In this document: positions 58,594 through 64,000 of the stretch, piece by piece
Numbering within the stretch: position 1 is the stretch's first letter
Layout: every line of letters starts with the position of its first letter
Assembly (NCBI RefSeq): GCF_021155765.1
Contig: NC_060115.1
Span: forward strand, 2,418,001 to 2,482,000
Source: Diprion similis
Taxonomy: Eukaryota > Arthropoda > Insecta > Hymenoptera > Diprionidae
Reading direction: 5' to 3'
DNA length: 64,000 nucleotides
Notes under the pieces: generated by a model
The model's database searches: none
What the model was told of the DNA's origin: nothing
What the model saw: only the letters and a program-made list of their open reading frames with translations
Program-made: the position numbers and the translations under genes

Positions 58594-61062
58594 TTAATAT
58601 CCGTATCTGTCCTGTATGGAGGAGACTGCGGCATTGGCCAATGAGCTTAGTCTGCCTGCAACTTTGTTGACTCCTTGACGGACGCTTTCTCTGACTTCTT
58701 CTAAATCGACGGTACCACCTGCGGTCCGGCCAGACCTTCCGGCACCAGATGACACTGGCCCCGATGAAATAGTCTGGCCGTTACCGTGACTGGGTCCGTC
58801 TCCGAAATAATCAGCTGATGAAATGCTTGATGATCCCTCGAAACGGCGGAGATTACTTTTGCGCTCCCACTGTAACATGATGAAAGTTCGGTCAGAAATA
58901 TAAGAATCATCACACGATGGCCGGACTTTCTCCACAGCAAACAACACTAACCGCATCTCCGTCAGAGGAGCTGTTTCTGAAATATTGATCTGAGCTAATG
59001 GCTTTAGCACTGCCGAATTTTTTCTGGGCCTCGCCTCCGCGATTAGCGGGTTCACGATCAGTACTATGAGAAGGAGGCTTGTTGATCGTTTGCTGGGTCG
59101 GCCGTCGAGGAATATCGGCATCGGCAACAACAATGATATCGTCGTTGTGCGACGAGCTGCTGGGTAGCTTTCCGAACGATGAGGGCGAGTATGAGAAGTC
59201 TTCAAGATCGAAGAATAGATCGTGATCCTGATCCCTAGATCTTGGTTCGCTGGTCAAACTCATCCTTGAGACAACTGGTGCGCCCTCCTGAGTTATCACA
59301 CGCATATCACCAAATGCAGAGTGACTCGCGCCACTGTGATAAGGAAAAACAATTACTCAAATATTGAATAAACAGAGAGTGATAATACACGTTTAAGACA
59401 ATCAGGTTATAATTACCGGCGCGCATTAAATCCCATGCCGAGACGTTCAGCTTCTCCAGCTTTGGACGGATCCATCTTCTTTGTTCGTTCCTCAACTTTT
59501 TTTGCTTGCAGGGACAGGTCGTGTTCATACTGATACGCTAGACGCGTATCAATTGCATCTTGCTCCTCCTTATCCTTTTCGCGTGTTTCTTTCTCTCGAG
59601 ACTCGCGATTAGCCTCAGCGACGCTTCGTTCCAACTCATCAAAGTTCGTTTTCACTCTCTGCGCTCCCAATCCTCCGCCTTTCTTTGCTCCAAGCTGTGA
59701 AGCAATGTTGTAAAAAATTATTTGGCTCCGAATATAGTTGACATTCTTGGTTTCTTACTATAATTTACTTACCCCACTTCGTTTAGGTTGAATTTTCCTA
59801 ACGCCGATCGTAGACTTTCTATCAGATTGTTGGGCAGCGTTTGAATCATGATTCAAAAGTGCACCGGTTACATTAGGGCCAACACCACTGAGATTGGCAG
59901 GGTTCGTAGCCGTTATGGAAGACACTGTGTTGTCCTTATTATCCTCAGTTACATTGGCGACTAGTGTCGATTTGATGATAGGATCGGATCGCAAATTTGA
60001 TTCAGTGGAAAAGAAGTCATCAGACGCCGCTGACTCTACGTGCTCCTTGAAAAAGTCTAACTCTGTTGTAGCTTCTGGCTGTGTGTGTTCAGGCTCTGGA
60101 TCCAGAAACAACTGTAATAACAATAAATATGTGACATAGCTGTTCCATAGTAAGCTGATCGTTTCTAAGAATTCATTGTAAATTGACTGGAAGACACACC
60201 TTTGTTCCATGGCGTTTCATTGCCTGCACAGAAGCTTGGGACAACTTATCTCTATACATACTGGCAGCTCGTGATTTGTATTTTTGCTGAGCATCGGTAG
60301 TCGTGCAGTTGTGTTGGGAAAAAAATTTTCTCTAAAAAATACAACAACATTGATTGGAACTTTTATGATTGTTGAAAATTATAATTATCTATAGACTGAC
60401 AGCATTAGCATTTCCTCCAAGCTGCATGTTCCGTAGTTGCAGCCATGTCCAATTTGTGTCAAGTTGAGTTGAACGGACAAAGGTCAAGTGAACACCTAGC
60501 CCTCTATGTACCGCAGAGCAGTCTATACACAGGAAGACGCCGTATGTGACACTGGACCAAGCCGGGTTTTTGGCGTTGCAGTCGAAACATGTCTGGTAAT
60601 AGAATAAAACGGAATAAATTTAACGTGCACAAATGAAATTTTTAAGATAAAGCTAAATAAAAAGTAACTAGGCGGTTGCAAATGATCAGAATATGTCAGA
60701 GGAAGGTTAACACATGGATGGACTTCACGACAGATATTGTCAATTTTAGACATAAGGTTAACCACGTTTAATATGTGTGGGGAGGAATAAAGTCTACACA
60801 GATAAAACGATTGGGAAATTTTATAGCTATTGAAATGTGTTGATCGAATTTCTCAGACCAAAAGTCAGGGTCAGTACTGGAGCAGTCATGAGAATTTCAC
60901 TTTGAATTACCGACTGTGGTCATCAAATTAACGTTGAGCGAAATGTTGATTATTGTATTTAATCTAACTTGCTGCGAAAATGCATACCTTATTTGCTGGG
61001 ATCGCGCGTAACCTTTTAAAAACCTGCTCAATATCATTCTTGCTGGGTGCAGGATCTGCCAT
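58594..61062 (-). CDS. ADP-ribosylation factor GTPase-activating protein, ArfGAP2/3 type
   Basis: Stimulates GTP hydrolysis by Arf1 on COPI-coated Golgi membranes. Seven exons on the minus strand, 60988-61062, 60401-60592, 60200-60331, 59773-60111, 59417-59694, 58952-59333 and 58594-58869, join to 557 residues. The start is [19 protein letters not shown], characteristic of ArfGAP2/3. The N-terminal GAP domain has the zinc finger C-x2-C-x16-C-x2-C at Cys27, Cys30, Cys47 and Cys50, followed by [14 protein letters not shown] with Arg55 as the arginine finger. The rest is largely disordered and Ser/Glu-rich, with the ArfGAP2/3 motif region RVITQEG and a C-terminal amphipathic stretch ([29 protein letters not shown] ending). 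Distinguishing ArfGAP2 from ArfGAP3 is not possible, since insects have one gene for both. Confidence 0.94.
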
Positions 61063-61456
61063 CTTTGACGTGTTGTCAATTTAATCACGCGCATGGCATG
61101 CCGGGACTTTGGAAACCTGCTATAAGCCACGGATTGTATATAACACACATAGAAAGGAGTAATACAGTATCCTCAGTCAACGATACAGGTTCTGCGATGT
61201 GTAACTATTTAGATACTGTGCACGCGACGACGATTGTCTAACTGAATGAAGACATCAGTCCGTTTAGGGAAGTGAGACAAGTGATTACGATGTGTTAAAA
61301 AATGAGAACGTATTATATTCAGACGTTACAAAGACAGGACATTAACTAGAGGAATTAAATTTTTACAGTAGAAAACAACACTGTAGTATTTGCGTATGAT
61401 TTTTCTTCATTCGAGATTTTCGAAGGAATTGTATAATTCTGTTGTGGGACAATTAG
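61063..61456. other. Spacer between SUPT7L stop and ArfGAP start
   Basis: The two genes are in tandem on the minus strand, so this 394-base gap must serve both the SUPT7L 3' end and the ArfGAP promoter. I see no canonical TATA box or AATAAA, and no coding signal. Confidence 0.5.
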
Positions 61457-63137
61457 TCACACTTTCTTCCTTTTGTCGATCAAAGTTTCGGACTGCCGTT
61501 GGCGAGACGAATTTGGAGAGTCGCTAACATTCACCTCTTCCTCCTCAACCTCCAAGCTGTTCAATCTGTGCACAATGGAATAAATTAATGCAATCAGCAA
61601 AATAATACACTGGAATCATAAACCTCACCCTTCTTGCTCCAGACTATGAAGCATTTGAAATCCGGCATCGAGACTGGGGGGAAAACCTAACTCTGGATCC
61701 AGCAGTTGCAAAGTCGGGACTTCTCTGCATACGTTCCCAAATGCGTCAAGTTCGTCAAAACCTACACCACCAAAGCCATCGTTCTGTTCCATCCTGCAAA
61801 AAATAGCATTTCCCATTACATTCAGTGTGATTTTAATCTGGTGTTTAATTTCACCGACGGGGCAGTCATCGTAGTTGACTAAAAACGTATCTATTGTAGG
61901 AAGACTTAGCAGATAAACTAAATAGAAAAATCCGATCATGTTAGCATTCGCGAAATTTCAGAGAAAGATGATTGTATTTTAACCTGTTATTTCCAGCGTC
62001 GAGTTCCATCTCCCTTCGCTCTACTTCCGCTCTTTCAACATTCTGTTTCATATTCGTTTCAAACCTCAGTACATTTTCTTGATAATAATCGTGAAGCGAT
62101 TGGGCTCCACCTATGCCTGTTTCGTATAGGACACGTTCAACGGCATCCTGAGATTTCGAAATTAGTGACATTATATTACAAACAGCAAATAAATAAATAA
62201 ATAAATCAAACTTCTGCTTACGTACAGGGAACCCGCATTTATCCTGCTCCGCTGCGAGTTTGAGTAGCCTCGTCATACGTTGGAGGAATTGATCCGCGAT
62301 ATCTGTTACTGCTTCGATGGCAATATCAGAAGAATCTAAAATAGATTGACAATTTTGGTTGTTAGTCAATCAACTTGAATTAAGTTAATGCACAGCCAGC
62401 AGAAAATATTACTTTACGTACTTTCGAAACCGGTATGGGCCAGCAACACGATAACAGAATGCCTCAGCAGGCCATGCGCTGTTTCTGGTGTTAGGTAGGT
62501 CGGGTTAACCGGAGATTCATCAGGTATTTTCGAGCTACAACAAATGTTACATTTTTTAATCTATTCCTGATTTCGCTGTTTATTTTTCATCTCATTACAT
62601 GGAATACTTACTCTTTTGAATCAGTCTCCGTCTCCTCATGCGGAAATGAAAAATGAAATGGATTCAACTGCTCTCGAACTTCTGGCGATGTCGGTCCATC
62701 GATTTCCATCGCAGGGCCGGGAGTACCTCCATCCTCCTGCAAAAGTCGAATGTTGATATATAAAAATGATTTAATTTCATTTTGTAGTGACGATTATCCT
62801 TACGAGATCTCGCAACCGCTGGTGAAGGGTGATGGTGTTTAATACATGCGGATTGATGTTAGGTAACCTGGAAGAATGTAAAGCATAATCAATTACATAT
62901 GAAATTTTTGGTCTAACTGATTATCATATCAGCACTGGCAACGTATACTCACTGAAAATATTCCACTTGGTTATCCGTTTGAAAATCGAAGTCTGATGAT
63001 TTCGTGTCTTCGATTACTTGCCTCCAAATGTTCTCAATAACATCCGGGGTGATTATTTCCTGTTTGTGAGTTTCTCTGGTAGGTAATTCCCCCCAATGGG
63101 CCCCAGCAGCAGTCGTACTACACTTGCTCGACTTCAT
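61457..63137 (-). CDS. SUPT7L: STAGA complex 65 subunit gamma, SUPT7L/Spt7-like
   Basis: SUPT7L is a core structural subunit of the SAGA/STAGA histone acetyltransferase co-activator. Its histone fold pairs with TAF10. Eight exons on the minus strand, 62953-63137, 62804-62867, 62612-62736, 62422-62534, 62226-62335, 61984-62147, 61629-61793 and 61457-61565, join to 344 residues. The histone-fold region (about residues 140-200) contains LLRHSVIVLLAHTGFE followed by an IADQFLQRMTRLLKLAAEQ helix. Right after it comes FPDAVERVLYETGIGGAQSL, which matches the human block FPDVMEQVFHEVGIGSVLSL closely. A coiled segment and an acidic stretch follow, and the last exon is basic at the very end (LIDKRKKV), similar to the human tail. 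The ATG at 63137 has no upstream in-frame alternative within the exon. Confidence 0.88.
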
Positions 63138-63833
63138 TATTAGTCCTTACGCTTCGACCCGCGAAAAGCGCAGTGATAAAATAATTCAAATTTAAAAATG
63201 CCCGCGGTGGCTCAGCAGCTATTGGCACCTAGCGCCAGTCCCGCACAGCTGATTGACTTTGCGATTGCCGCTTTTCACGCTACTCGATGGTCGCCCTCTT
63301 GCAGAAGTTCTAATACGATTTATTTTATGCCGATGTACTGTTGTTTTTCATCGGTTTTAACGCAGGTTAGGAGGTGAAATTCAGTGAAAAAGATCCGGGC
63401 CCGATGACCAAGGCATAGCACCGTGCCTTGATGGAAATTTTGAGAAGTTTACGTACTCGTGCACGCAACGATCGCAGAAGAAAACATATTTGAGGTTAGA
63501 ATTACTGTTAAGATGAATGACGTTTGTGCTGCTCGCAGCAGCGATTGTATTGTAAACTGTCGCCATTGGTCGCCGCCACATTGGTGAATCAAGTCGTGCC
63601 ATGCTGCCATAAACTATATTTGTATAGATGGCGTTTACTGGGTGTATTTTTGAATTTTTATTCGATGTTTCAAAGTTCGCGCGTTTCTTGTTTATTCAAG
63701 AGATAAGGTAATTGAAGATTCCCCTTCCTATTGAAGTACCCTTCTTGAGGTGCATGCCAAAATTCTATGCGTATAATATACCATACAATATACCGAGTAC
63801 AGTGTAGCAATTAAAAAAAAATTAGATTCAACT
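63138..63833. promoter_or_regulatory. Divergent intergenic region between SUPT7L and MITD1-like gene
   Basis: The start codons point away from each other across 696 bases. It includes GC-richer sequence near 63160-63300, so the promoter of at least one of the pair should be here. Open frames in this stretch (63381-63602 minus, 63524-63706 plus) show no family features. Confidence 0.45.
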
Positions 63834-63954
63834 ATGGAGAGTGCAGCCGTATCAATTTTGATGAGAGCCGTCGAAATGGATACCAAAGAAAGATACACGA
63901 TGGCACTGGTTTTGTATCAAGAAGGTCTCCAGATACTCATGGATTTGATAAAAG
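63834..63954 (+). CDS. MIT-domain protein, MITD1-like, first coding exon only (cut by window end)
   Basis: One exon of 121 bases, ending at a splice donor (AAAG/GTATGA), encodes about 40 residues. MESAAVSILMRAVEMDTKERY and the following LVLYQEGLQILMDLIK match the first two helices of a microtubule-interacting and trafficking (MIT) domain. The spacing AVELD-x-RY-x-AL-x-YQEG is the one seen in MITD1, a protein that binds ESCRT-III subunits and helps abscission. VPS4 shares the MIT fold but has a different N-terminus, so MITD1 is my first choice. The remaining exons lie beyond the window. Confidence 0.75.
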
Positions 63955-64000
63955 GTATGATAATGAAATAATACCAAACGACACCTTCGAAGTTGAATAT

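Noticed and set aside
1-64000. CRISPR arrays, bacterial operons or phage systems
   Set aside because: Genes have spliced introns and eukaryote-specific products. No repeat-spacer array is present.

Overview
The window is animal, almost certainly insect, nuclear DNA. Genes are split by GT-AG introns, and the sequence between them is AT-rich and full of microsatellites and foldback (MITE-like) elements. GGTTA/CCTAA-rich promoter patches and the overall protein character suggest a hymenopteran, possibly a sawfly. That placement is inference; the gene families themselves are conserved across animals.

Layout. Positions 1-18510 are gene-poor, with microsatellites, several foldback elements and a few GC-rich patches that could be distant promoters or untranslated exons. 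YJU2 (splicing factor, + strand, 18511-19658) faces a ten-exon, 991-residue coiled-coil protein that I could not name (- strand, 20918-24832). Between these convergent genes lies a folded segment with a TATA-like box before it and a T-run after it, which may be an RNA polymerase III transcript (about 20431-20678). After about 7 kb without coding signal comes an F-spondin gene (+, coding 31992-49896). It has 16 coding exons, a first intron of 10.8 kb, and the architecture Reeler, Spondin_N, three thrombospondin repeats, Kunitz, two thrombospondin repeats. Several introns carry MITEs.

From 51.6 kb the window is gene-dense. Mitochondrial initiation factor 3 (-) and GUF1, the mitochondrial LepA/EF4 GTPase (+), are head to head with 114 bp between start codons. 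They are followed by a myristoylated-type PP2C phosphatase (+), an ArfGAP2/3 COPI regulator (-), the SAGA/STAGA subunit SUPT7L (-), and the first coding exon of a MITD1-like gene (+) cut off by the window edge.

I rebuilt the exon structures by hand from open frames, splice sites and phase. Every multi-exon model closes in frame to a stop codon. The genes do not form one pathway: they cover RNA splicing, axon guidance/matrix, mitochondrial translation, phosphatase signalling, vesicle traffic and chromatin. The one clear functional pairing is the divergent mtIF3-GUF1 pair. Part 2 centres on the possible structured RNA, two in-frame alternative splice options, an unusual Kunitz reactive-site residue, and the foldback elements.
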